Below are positions 26,899 to 34,498 of a stretch of DNA of 64,000 bases, in pieces (the stretch's first letter is position 1; every line of letters starts with the position of its first letter). The translations under genes and the position numbers were made by a program. The stretch spans positions 3,578,501 to 3,642,500 of the forward strand of contig NZ_CP147404.1 in the NCBI RefSeq assembly GCF_037201805.1, in the 5' to 3' direction. The DNA comes from Bacillus sp. FJAT-52991. GTDB taxonomy: Bacteria; Bacillota; Bacilli; Bacillales; Domibacillaceae. The notes beneath the pieces were generated by a model that saw only the letters and a list, made by a program, of their open reading frames with translations, was not told the DNA's origin and did no database searches.

Positions 26899-27984
26899 TC
26901 AACGAGATTTATATAGAGGTAATCTCGAAAAATTATCCAATTCATCTCGGAGATTTCCCCAGTTTTTTTGAGTTTCAGTTGTATAATGCTTATAATCTGG
27001 ATTATTAATAGTTTCTTCTATACAATTATAATTTGTATAAAGTTTTTCATTATAACACTTTTCAGCGTATATAAATCCATCGGCTAATCCTTGTAATAAT
27101 TTCTGTTTGTTATCTCCATCCCTATAGTTTACTTTATATGTATCACTTTCTATGAGATTTAACATTGAACCTAATATTAAAATCCAACGTGCCACACTTG
27201 GTAAATGAGTTTTGTTAGTTTTATATTCCTCATCATTTAAGATTCTTTGTGTTATTAAAAAATTACTTCTAATTGCAAATGACCACCAATAAAATAATTC
27301 AATCGGTTTTATATCTAAATCCCTGTCCACCTTTTCTTCAAAGCGTTCATAAAGTAAAATCAAATTTCTAAAATTATCTGTTGCAGCAAATGCATCTGCA
27401 TCCATTTCTAGCGTTCTATAATTTAGTGGGGAAACGTTTTTGAAATTTCTATTATTATCTGTCTCAAACATCGGGATATATTGTAAGCTTTTTATATCTT
27501 TTGAATTTATGAATTCACAATGCCCATTAAATAAATGACCTAATTCATGAGTAATAATAAAGCGTGATACAAAAATAGTAAGTAATCCTGCTAATTTATA
27601 ATCTATAATTTTACTATCAAAAATATTAGCGTTTCCATTTTCATCGAATTTCAAAAACTCATATGATACTCCAACATCTTCTTCGTCATTAATCTGCATT
27701 TTTTTCAAAAAATTTTCACTTTGCATTTGTGTAAATCCATAAAAATAGTCAAAAAAGTTATCTATAACTCCCTTATTTATTTGTATATTATCTGCATATT
27801 TATCACACCATGCCTTACCTCCTAAATTTGCATCTTCCTTAATGGAGAATTTCAAGTTATATCTTGAAATGTAAGTTTCATTTTTTAAAACTTCTTTCAT
27901 AAGAAATTGGTATTGTTCATATATACTTAGCGCTCTCTCTTTAATATCAACATAGAAATCTTCTTTATTCTTCAAATTTTTCAC
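26899..27984 (-). CDS. Putative zinc metalloprotease (HExxH), cargo of the rlmH island
   Basis: The 361-residue protein has the gluzincin-type motif ITHELGHLFNGH (HELGH at 146-150) and a downstream EMDADAFA (Glu193, Asp195, Asp197) that could supply the third zinc ligand, as in M48- and ImmA-like peptidases. There is no signal peptide; a hydrophobic segment lies directly before the motif. I cannot assign it to a named family; phage-exclusion peptidases of the Lit type have a comparable layout, but identity is not shown. The GTG at 27984 has a weak ribosome site; a TTG at 27975 fits GAGGTG better. It is strongly AT-rich and downstream of the HEPN-like gene on the same strand. Confidence 0.7.
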   Translation of the reverse strand: MKNLKNKEDFYVDIKERALSIYEQYQFLMKEVLKNETYISRYNLKFSIKEDANLGGKAWCDKYADNIQINKGVIDNFFDYFYGFTQMQSENFLKKMQINDEEDVGVSYEFLKFDENGNANIFDSKIIDYKLAGLLTIFVSRFIITHELGHLFNGHCEFINSKDIKSLQYIPMFETDNNRNFKNVSPLNYRTLEMDADAFAATDNFRNLILLYERFEEKVDRDLDIKPIELFYWWSFAIRSNFLITQRILNDEEYKTNKTHLPSVARWILILGSMLNLIESDTYKVNYRDGDNKQKLLQGLADGFIYAEKCYNEKLYTNYNCIEETINNPDYKHYTTETQKNWGNLRDELDNFSRLPLYKSR

Positions 27985-28167
27985 CTCATTTTACTTTTCT
28001 CATAACCTTTGTAGTTACATTTATTAATAAATGATATTGAAATATTTAAAAGTCCTGAGTTCTAGGTAGTTCTTTTTATAAACTGCACTTGTCTGCGTTC
28101 TAAGACTTTTATCTCCAGTCCGTCCGTAAACCAACCATAGAAACTCAACCTTTAATTTTAGGAAATT

Positions 28168-29268
28168 CTAAAATAAAATTTGACTTATTAATTTTTGATA
28201 TTTATTTAATTCTTGATCTATCTGATTATCGAACTCTTCAAAGGATTTCATTACTGAATACTCTATCATTTGTTTGAAAAAATTTCCTTTTCCATCAAAC
28301 GCTTCATATGGAATGTTTACAACATTATAATGGAAAAGGTTGTTCCTTAAATCAGATTTTATTGGCACAATAGTCTCTCTAGCATTAATTAATTCATTAA
28401 TATCAGAGTATTCTTCCGTAATTTTTGGTACTTTCTTTGCCAATAAATCTAAACCTTTTATTGATAATAGATAGGTACAAAACTTCATTCGATAATAAAA
28501 ATTTCCGCGGACTCCTAATACTACCGGGAAAATGTTTCTAATAAAATTATTTTGACAATAATAATTATACAAAAATAGTAGCCAATATTTATCTTCTGTA
28601 CTATTAAAAGCATCAAAACGTTTAGAGTCCTTAAAATAAACGTCTTGATGAGTAAAATTATCAGTAAGAGAAAAAATCTTATTAGGAGTCTTGCTCACTG
28701 GATAAATATTTGCTTTGGAAATATAATTTGCAAGAACTATTCCAAACTCCTTCATCACAGGACCGATAATTCCTTTATTGTCAGAATAGAGAGTTTTAAT
28801 GTTTTTAAACAATTGGTAAGTATTTGCATAATCAATTTCTTTAAAGAAATATATTCCTAAATCATGTTGGCCAAATAATTTTATATATGCTTTTTGGATT
28901 AAATTATAATTACCAAATAAAAGTTCATTAAAAAGGACTGTATCGTCTTCCAATTTAGGAATAACTTTATTTCTTTTATACTCTGAGTATAACTTTAAAG
29001 CACTACGGTTTTCTTTAATTAATTCTTGTACAGAGTTTCCTTCTATGTCGTTGTACCAACTTGAATGAACTTTGCTTGTTCCTGCGTGAAAATAATCCAA
29101 ACCATCACACACAAAACTTAAATAAGGAATAAGAGATGTTGAAACGTAGGAAGTAATTTCAACATATGAATTCGTTAGTTTATGTATCAATTCATATACT
29201 TCTTGTACTTCAATTAATAATTCTTGGTAAGAGATTTGTTTCAACTCAAGATTTTTCATTTTACTCAC
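28168..29268 (-). CDS. Uncharacterised protein with a C-terminal HEPN-like RxxxxH motif
   Basis: This 366-residue, AT-rich, mainly helical protein has no family I recognise. Near the C-terminus DLRNNLFHYN contains R308-x4-H313, the signature of HEPN nucleases and nucleotidyltransferase-partner domains, set in a predicted helix. It starts at a GTG (29266-29268) six bases after AGGAGG. It is the first gene after rlmH inside the youngest island compartment, 183 bases upstream of a metalloprotease gene on the same strand. The pair could be a toxin/defence module; this rests on motif and context only. Confidence 0.6.
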   Translation of the reverse strand: MSKMKNLELKQISYQELLIEVQEVYELIHKLTNSYVEITSYVSTSLIPYLSFVCDGLDYFHAGTSKVHSSWYNDIEGNSVQELIKENRSALKLYSEYKRNKVIPKLEDDTVLFNELLFGNYNLIQKAYIKLFGQHDLGIYFFKEIDYANTYQLFKNIKTLYSDNKGIIGPVMKEFGIVLANYISKANIYPVSKTPNKIFSLTDNFTHQDVYFKDSKRFDAFNSTEDKYWLLFLYNYYCQNNFIRNIFPVVLGVRGNFYYRMKFCTYLLSIKGLDLLAKKVPKITEEYSDINELINARETIVPIKSDLRNNLFHYNVVNIPYEAFDGKGNFFKQMIEYSVMKSFEEFDNQIDQELNKYQKLISQILF

Positions 29269-29327
29269 AACCTACCTCCTTTCACATAGTAAACCTTAAA
29301 AGTTATCTATTACATCGGCTAATACTA

Positions 29328-29355
29328 AAAACCTCATTTACTTATGATACGGTTC
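29328..29355. repeat. Attachment-like site at the 3' end of rlmH (first copy)
   Basis: The last six codons and stop of rlmH on the minus strand read GAACCGTATCATAAGTAA, and TAAATGAGGTTTT follows into the island. Staphylococcal attB for SCC, as I recall it, is GAAGCATATCATAAATGA, the same codons of the same gene. Integration here restores the RlmH C-terminus PYHK. Confidence 0.8.
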
Positions 29356-29817
29356 CCCCCGATTAATCCGAAAACTTCGATAAACCTGCTCCACCAAGAT
29401 CAAGCGCATCAACTGATGAGGAAAGGTCATCTTAGAAAAAGAAAGAGTATCATTCGCCCGCTGCATAACGTCTTTCCCTAACCCTAGTGATCCACCAATA
29501 ACAAAAGCGATTTTGCTCTTCCCATAGGTCGCAAGCTGATCTAGCTGTTTGGCTAGTTCTTCGGAGGTTTTCATTTTGCCTTCGATGGCGAGGGCGATGA
29601 CGTGGGCGTCTGGGCTGATTTTGGCGAGGATGCGTTCGCCTTCTTTGTTTTTGACTTGTTCCATTTCGACTGGGCTTAGTTCTTCTGGTGCTTTTTCGTC
29701 AGCGACTTCGATGATTTCGATTTTAGCATAGGCGGAAAGGCGCTTTGTATATTCGTCGATTCCTTGCTTTAAATATTTTTCTTTTAATTTTCCTACGGTA
29801 ATAATTGAGATATTCAC
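29338..29817 (-). CDS. rlmH: 23S rRNA (pseudouridine1915-N3)-methyltransferase RlmH
   Basis: The GTG at 29815-29817 gives a 159-residue SPOUT methyltransferase, the normal length, beginning [15 protein letters not shown]. The SAM-binding trefoil knot has [10 protein letters not shown] and the C-terminus [30 protein letters not shown] is fully conserved. It methylates pseudouridine 1915 of helix 69 in the assembled ribosome. A longer frame upstream to 29874 lacks a ribosome site and family similarity. Its 3' end is the integration site for the adjacent island array and remains intact. Confidence 0.97.
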   Translation of the reverse strand: MNISIITVGKLKEKYLKQGIDEYTKRLSAYAKIEIIEVADEKAPEELSPVEMEQVKNKEGERILAKISPDAHVIALAIEGKMKTSEELAKQLDQLATYGKSKIAFVIGGSLGLGKDVMQRANDTLSFSKMTFPHQLMRLILVEQVYRSFRINRGEPYHK

Positions 29818-29853
29818 AGGTTTCCCTCTCTTTACAAACAATTTACAAACAGG

Positions 29854-29916
29854 ATATCCACAGAAGTTATCCACATATCAACATAATAATCTGTTTTTTC
29901 TATCATTTATCCACTG
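29854..29916. other. DnaA-box cluster upstream of rlmH
   Basis: A perfect box TTATCCACA lies at 29867-29875, with near matches ATATCCACA at 29854-29862 and TTATCCACT around 29908-29916. It sits in the 310-base gap between rlmH and the GDPD gene, which otherwise shows only promoter-like AT-rich sequence. In Bacillus subtilis a DnaA-box cluster near yydA (rlmH) acts on initiation control, as I recall. Confidence 0.6.
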
Positions 29917-30130
29917 TTAGTTATTTTAAATTATCATACCATACCGTTACAACTGGCTTCTATTTTTGCCAGCTGTTTTCTTTTTTCCACAACAATCTGC
30001 CTGTTCTCTATGGGTAAAAAGCAGTTAATTTTCTTCTTCTCCTTAAATTTAAAATGCGGTTAATATTTCCTTTACATTCTCCTGCAAAAATAGAAACAAG
30101 CTTTTCTAACATTTGAGGAGGATTGAAAAC

Positions 30131-32434
30131 ATGAAAAAGATCCGAAAGAAAGCTCTTCCATTCATGCTAGCCGCAGGGGTGGTATTTATCTCTGTCCCTA
30201 TTATTTCTGAAGCCGCTCCAGGAGGATTGCTAGAAGAAAACTTTGATGCATCCACCTCACTGCCGGCTGGATGGAAGGTAGTAGAAGGACAAGCTTCTGT
30301 ACAAAACGGCAAGCTGACATTAACATCCCCGTCTACCTCTCAACCAGCGCGTGTAGTCGTACCGCTCGCTGAAGAAACGGGTGATTATGTCATTGAAGCA
30401 GATATGACGTTCTTATCTGCTGTGGAGGATACACGCTGGGCTTCTGTGATGTACCGCATTCAATCCGAAGATTATCCGTATTATCAAATGGCGATTCGTC
30501 GCGGAACAACGGCTTTAAATGGCGTCGAATTTGCTTTGCGCAATGATCGCAACCAATGGGAAGTACATGATAAAACATTTTACTCAGAGCCCTTTGCGTT
30601 TAATCAAACGTATCGCGTAAAAGTTGTCGTAAAAGGCAATCGTGTGCAGCAATACATCAATGATCAGCTTGTGATTGATACGGATGCTGCGTCGGCACTT
30701 GCTAAGGGTGGCATTGGCTTTCAAGCCGTTGGAACGACGGTGCAATTTGACAATGTAAGAGTGTCGGCTCAAGAAGCAGAATTGCCACCGTTATCACAAT
30801 CTGGCGCCTTTTTACCGAAAGAAGCGGAAACGAATATTTTGAACGCACCGACGATTTTATCCTCTGATGCAACGCCACAAGCGGTTGATTCACTTGCTGG
30901 CACAGGCGTTTCTTCCATGGTACTGAAAACGGATCATCGCTTAATGGTCAACGGCACGCCGCTTCAAACGATGCTCGAAAAGATGCAAGGGAAAATGATC
31001 CCAGTCATTCAATTAGAGGATGAACAAACGGTTGAGCCGCTTGTCGCTTTGCTCAAAGAAATGGCCATTCAAGACGTTCAGATCGCTTCATCTAATCCTG
31101 CACTCGTCAAGCAGGTAAAAGAAGAGATACCGACTGCTAGAGGAGCCGTTGTTTATAATAAAAACTCGATGAATAAGCATGATATCAATGATTTAATCCA
31201 AAATATTCATGAAAGCAATGCCAAAGTGGCAATCATTCCGCAAAAATTATTAACGGCGGATCTTGTACATACCTTGCATAGCCGAACTGTTTCTGTCTGG
31301 GGAGTCGCTGGCTCTCAAGAGGCGGATGCTCATGCTCTGATTCATACAGGCGTTGATGGCATTATTGCACAAGATACAGCCCCTGTGTTGAAAGCATTTA
31401 GTCAATATCCTGAAAACACGCTTGTCCAACGCCCAATCGTCGCTGCTCATCGTGGAATCCCTTCACTCGCACCTGAAAATACGATGGCTGGTTACCAAAA
31501 AGCGTATGAGCTAGGCGCCGATTTAATTGAAACAGATCTTCAGCGCACAAAAGACGGTCATTTAGTCATTATGCATGACTCTACAGTGAACCGCACGACG
31601 AATGGAACGGGGAAAGTGTCCGAACTAACGTATGAAGAAATTCGTCAACTCGATGCTGGCGTGAAATTTAGCCCGGAATTTGCTGGAGAAAAAGTGCCTT
31701 CTTTCCGCGAATTTCTACAAGCATTTAAAGGCAAAGATGTTGTTCTTCTAGTGGAATTGAAAGCAGAAAACATCGAGGAGCAGGTCATTCAGGAAATTGA
31801 AGAGGAAGGTATGACAGATCAAGTACTCATTCAAAGCTTTAGTCCAGATAGCGTAAAAAAATCGCATGAGCTACAGCCAGCGATTGGCACAGGCTTTTTA
31901 TACTCAGCCGCTGTTCCAGGAACAACAGAAGGCCGCTTGAAAGATGCTCAGAAAATGTTAAATTATGCTACTACCATGAATTCAACACTGAATTCCAGTT
32001 ATGGCAGTTTATCTGAAGAATTTATTACGTATATGCGTCAACGCGGCATGATTAATATGCACTGGACGTTCCGTAATGAACAAGCATTAGAGGAACAGCT
32101 AATGAATGGAGTGATCGCTCCAATCACTGATTACACGCAATGGCTCACCGCCGCTCCTATTCGCTTAGAAACACCGATTAAGAAACGCAATTTAAAAGTG
32201 GGAGCAACCGCAACGATTCAAGCAAAAGCCTTTGTTAACTACCGTACCGAGAAAAAAGAAAATATCGAAACAAGCTTATTCGTCCCCGATAACCAGCAAA
32301 TTGTTGCGATTGAAGGGAACACAATTAAAGCATTGGCACCAGGTAAAACGAATGTATTCGTACAGCACACCTTTACGATGCTTGGCAAAGAATGGCGCTT
32401 AGTCGCAGAACCAATTGAAGTAACGGTGAAATAA
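30131..32434 (+). CDS. Secreted glycerophosphodiester phosphodiesterase with added domains
   Basis: From the ATG at 30131 (GAGGAGG ten bases upstream) the product is 767 residues with a Sec signal peptide ending near SEAA. A LamG/DUF1080-like beta-sandwich (about 30-210) is followed by a degenerate TIM-barrel-like segment, then a full GDPD domain: AAHRGIPSLAPENTMAGYQKA, ADLIETDLQRTKDGHLVIMHD (His, Glu, Asp metal and acid-base residues), and VLLVELKAE. An Ig-like domain ends the protein. GDPDs cleave glycerophosphodiesters or teichoic-acid glycerol phosphate outside the cell. The domain combination suggests action at the cell surface. Confidence 0.92.
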   Translation: MKKIRKKALPFMLAAGVVFISVPIISEAAPGGLLEENFDASTSLPAGWKVVEGQASVQNGKLTLTSPSTSQPARVVVPLAEETGDYVIEADMTFLSAVEDTRWASVMYRIQSEDYPYYQMAIRRGTTALNGVEFALRNDRNQWEVHDKTFYSEPFAFNQTYRVKVVVKGNRVQQYINDQLVIDTDAASALAKGGIGFQAVGTTVQFDNVRVSAQEAELPPLSQSGAFLPKEAETNILNAPTILSSDATPQAVDSLAGTGVSSMVLKTDHRLMVNGTPLQTMLEKMQGKMIPVIQLEDEQTVEPLVALLKEMAIQDVQIASSNPALVKQVKEEIPTARGAVVYNKNSMNKHDINDLIQNIHESNAKVAIIPQKLLTADLVHTLHSRTVSVWGVAGSQEADAHALIHTGVDGIIAQDTAPVLKAFSQYPENTLVQRPIVAAHRGIPSLAPENTMAGYQKAYELGADLIETDLQRTKDGHLVIMHDSTVNRTTNGTGKVSELTYEEIRQLDAGVKFSPEFAGEKVPSFREFLQAFKGKDVVLLVELKAENIEEQVIQEIEEEGMTDQVLIQSFSPDSVKKSHELQPAIGTGFLYSAAVPGTTEGRLKDAQKMLNYATTMNSTLNSSYGSLSEEFITYMRQRGMINMHWTFRNEQALEEQLMNGVIAPITDYTQWLTAAPIRLETPIKKRNLKVGATATIQAKAFVNYRTEKKENIETSLFVPDNQQIVAIEGNTIKALAPGKTNVFVQHTFTMLGKEWRLVAEPIEVTVK

Positions 32435-32461
32435 AGAATTTGCTATAGATTTGAAGTAAAG

Positions 32462-32496
32462 TCGCGACGTTTATAAAAATGTCGCGATATTTTTAT
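32462..32496 (+). terminator. Terminator of the GDPD gene
   Basis: TCGCGAC at 32462-32468 pairs with GTCGCGA at 32481-32487, and TATTTTTAT follows. Confidence 0.85.
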
Positions 32497-32616
32497 TCGA
32501 GATAAGCTCTATCTGGTACTCATTTAAATTCTAATTCAACTAAAAAAGCAGAATAGTTGAATATTATTTAAAATAGTTTTAAAATTCTGATTATAATTAA
32601 CCTGGAGGAATAGCTG

Positions 32617-33600
32617 ATGAAAAAATCCAGTATTATTTTCTTTGAAAGAAAGTTTCCAAGTGCCAACATGATCCTTATTAAAGATCAACTCCCTATCCTT
32701 ATTGACACTGGTTTTGGGAGTGATGTGAAAGATACAGAGCAATTAATTAAAGAAGTAGGTGTTTCACCAGAAGAATTACACCTTATTGTGAACACGCACT
32801 ATCATAGTGACCATGTAGGGGGCAATTTTCATCTTCAAAAAAATTATGATGTGACGATTGCTGCTCATAAATGGGATGCCGATTTAATTAATTCTTGTGA
32901 CTCTGAAGCCTGTAGTGCAGAATGGTTAGATCAGCCTGTAGAACCTTATCGAGTCGATATAAAGCTTTCAGATAACGATGAGATTAATACGGGAAGTACA
33001 ACCTTGAAAGTCTTGCACACACCAGGACATACGTTAGGACATATTTCTTTATATGAACCTCAAGAAGAGATATTAATTTGCGGGGACCTCTTTCACAGAA
33101 ATGATATCGGATGGTTAAATATCTTTCGAGAGGGTGTCGCATCTATCCAACGATCTATAGAAAGTTTGGATCGGTTGTCCATGCTCCGGATCAGGCAAGC
33201 CTATTCAGGACATGGACCTCAAATAGAGAATCCTCCGGCTGCCATTGATGCGGCAAGGGCAAGATTTGAAAAGTGGCTCAAAATGCCAGAAAAAATTTCA
33301 TGGCATGCCTGTAAGAGGATTTTTTCATTCACATTAATCATTAAGAACGGATTGGCAAAGGAAGAAATCGATAACTACCTATTAAATTGTGGTTGGTTCC
33401 AAGATTTTGCGCGCTACTCTTTCCAGCTTCAACCGGAAGAATTTATTGAAATTCTGCTTGATGAAATGATTCGTTCTGGAGCAGCAAGCTGGCACAATAA
33501 TCATTTGATCGCTACGGCCTCATACGAAGCACCACAAAAGCAATGGATGAATAGGAACATAAAGCCAAAAGAATGGAAACCTCAAGATTCTCTCACATAA
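32617..33600 (+). CDS. MBL-fold metallo-hydrolase
   Basis: The 327-residue protein has the metal-binding motif THYHSDHVGG (His61, His63, Asp65, His66), then HTPGHTLGHIS, the bridging Asp in ICGDLF and the last His in YSGHGP. All zinc ligands of the metallo-beta-lactamase fold are present. A C-terminal helical region of about 90 residues resembles the winged-helix extension of LACTB2-like hydrolases. Glyoxalase II-type or thioester hydrolysis is possible. It is 31 bases upstream of a MaoC-like gene on the same strand, so a fatty-acid or CoA-thioester role is plausible. The ribosome site is GGAGG. Confidence 0.88.
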   Translation: MKKSSIIFFERKFPSANMILIKDQLPILIDTGFGSDVKDTEQLIKEVGVSPEELHLIVNTHYHSDHVGGNFHLQKNYDVTIAAHKWDADLINSCDSEACSAEWLDQPVEPYRVDIKLSDNDEINTGSTTLKVLHTPGHTLGHISLYEPQEEILICGDLFHRNDIGWLNIFREGVASIQRSIESLDRLSMLRIRQAYSGHGPQIENPPAAIDAARARFEKWLKMPEKISWHACKRIFSFTLIIKNGLAKEEIDNYLLNCGWFQDFARYSFQLQPEEFIEILLDEMIRSGAASWHNNHLIATASYEAPQKQWMNRNIKPKEWKPQDSLT

Positions 33601-33631
33601 TACAGTATAAAACCTTCAGGGAGAGATTTAT

Positions 33632-34009
33632 ATGTCATTACAAGTAGGAGATATCATTTCGTTTGAACGGACTTTTTCAGTAAGAGATGTTGAATTATTT
33701 ACAGAGATTTCAGGTGATGAAGGGATTCACCATACAACCCCAGATGAACAGGGGAGACTTGTCATTCAAGGATTATTAACGGCCACTCTACCAACAAAAG
33801 TAGGTGGAGATCATAACGTACTAGCTCGTACTATGAATTTTGAGTTTTTAAGACCTGTGTTTACGGGAGATACAATCATTTGTGAAGTGAAAATTGAAAA
33901 ATACGAAAGGCAAAAAAATAATAGAACAGCCATTATTGCCTCCTTTTCATGTGAAAATCAGAATGAAAAAGAAGTATTAAAAGGAATTTTTTCAGGTGTA
34001 ATACTTTGA
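33632..34009 (+). CDS. MaoC-like (hotdog-fold) dehydratase
   Basis: The 125-residue protein is a short MaoC/(R)-specific enoyl-CoA hydratase-like domain. The hydratase segment FTEISGDEGIHHTTPDEQGR carries the Asp-x-x-x-His arrangement, and IQGLLTATLPTKVGG and FLRPVFTGDTI follow. Such enzymes hydrate enoyl-CoA or act on related thioesters. It forms a likely two-gene unit with the MBL hydrolase and ends at a hairpin terminator. The exact acyl substrate is unknown. Confidence 0.87.
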   Translation: MSLQVGDIISFERTFSVRDVELFTEISGDEGIHHTTPDEQGRLVIQGLLTATLPTKVGGDHNVLARTMNFEFLRPVFTGDTIICEVKIEKYERQKNNRTAIIASFSCENQNEKEVLKGIFSGVIL

Positions 34010-34084
34010 ATTCTTTATACTTTCTTCAACCAACAGGGGCTTTAGGTGAATAAAGATCATTATTTATTACACAGCTACATTTGC

Positions 34085-34117
34085 GCCTTCCTTGATCTAT
34101 GAGGAAGGCTGTTTGTT
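34085..34117 (+). terminator. Terminator after the MaoC-like gene
   Basis: GCCTTCCT (34085-34092) and AGGAAGGC (34102-34109) form a stem followed by TGTTTGTT. Confidence 0.75.
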
Positions 34118-34150
34118 ATGGGGAAGTGTCGATACCATTCCTCCCCCACA

Positions 34151-34186
34151 GAAAAAGCCGACCTCCACTAGAAATCGGCTTTTCTC
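34151..34186. terminator. Bidirectional hairpin
   Basis: AGAAAAAGCCGA pairs with TCGGCTTTTCT around an 11-13-base loop. It probably ends the minus-strand CxxH/CxxC gene as well as read-through from the MaoC-like gene. Confidence 0.75.
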
Positions 34187-34189
34187 TAA

Positions 34190-34253
34190 TTATCCACAAT
34201 GTTCATAAGCTATTCACACGATGTTATCCACATATCCACAATATCTATCCACA
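34190..34253. other. DnaA-box cluster
   Basis: Two perfect boxes TTATCCACA (34190-34198, 34224-34232) and two near matches ATATCCACA (34232-34240) and CTATCCACA (34245-34253), all on the plus strand, lie within 64 bases in a non-coding gap. A CTATTCACA at about 34210 may be a further weak box. Confidence 0.7.
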
Positions 34254-34269
34254 TATAGTAGGGCGAATA

Positions 34270-34428
34270 TTAGTTTGCTACTACATATTCCGCGTTGTTT
34301 TGACAATATTCACAGGTTGTGGACAGTTTTTTGTCGTCATCAAGTTTTTCGATTGTTGGTGAGGTTTCATATTCATCAACAATGACATCTAATGCTAGTT
34401 CGGCATGTTCTTTGCAGCAATAAATCAT
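34270..34428 (-). CDS. Small CxxH/CxxC protein
   Basis: A 52-codon gene starts at the ATG 34426-34428, nine bases after GGAG, and ends at TAA 34270-34272. The product begins MIYCCKEHAELALDVIVDEY and ends with CEYCQNNAEYVVAN, so it has one CKEH and one CEYC pair able to bind zinc or iron. It matches the Bacillus CxxH/CxxC protein family, usually located beside htrC and rlmH as here. The function is unknown. It is too short for many gene finders. Confidence 0.85.
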   Translation of the reverse strand: MIYCCKEHAELALDVIVDEYETSPTIEKLDDDKKLSTTCEYCQNNAEYVVAN

Positions 34429-34452
34429 GGTGTCAGTCTCCTTTTTGTTTTC

Positions 34453-34493
34453 GAAAAGAAACGCAGAAAGGCTATTCGCGATTCTGCGTTTTC
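34453..34493 (-). terminator. Terminator of htrC
   Basis: AAACGCAGAA (34459-34468) and TTCTGCGTTT (34482-34491) form a stem, followed on the minus strand by CTTTTCG. It separates htrC from the CxxH/CxxC gene. Confidence 0.8.
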
Positions 34494-34498
34494 CCTAT

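Larger units (their letters stand above)
23351..29355. mobile_element. SCC-like composite island array integrated at the 3' end of rlmH
   Basis: Four copies of the rlmH 3' end and flank, all in the same orientation, cut this region into three compartments of about 1.7, 1.7 and 2.6 kb with unrelated cargo. The compartment touching rlmH ends in a perfect 13-bp inverted repeat (29328-29340 and 26808-26820); the others have decayed ends. Staphylococcal SCC elements integrate at the same codons of rlmH (orfX), with similar direct and inverted repeats. No ccr-type serine recombinase or other integrase is encoded in the window, so mobilisation in trans or loss of the enzyme is inferred. Confidence 0.6.

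Noticed and set aside
28521-28540. Noc binding site (ATTTCCCGGGAAAT-like) in the HEPN-like gene
   Set aside because: Only one half of the palindrome matches; not enough to call.
23351-29355. Search for a ccr-type serine recombinase, tyrosine integrase or transposase within the island array
   Set aside because: None of the translated genes carries recombinase motifs; the island call rests on repeats alone.
29818-29874. N-terminal extension of RlmH
   Set aside because: The GTG at 29817 gives the standard 159 residues; the extension has no family similarity and overlaps the DnaA-box region.
34099-34362. Plus-strand open frame of 87 codons
   Set aside because: It runs through a terminator and a DnaA-box cluster, has no ribosome site, and overlaps the better supported CxxH/CxxC gene on the other strand.
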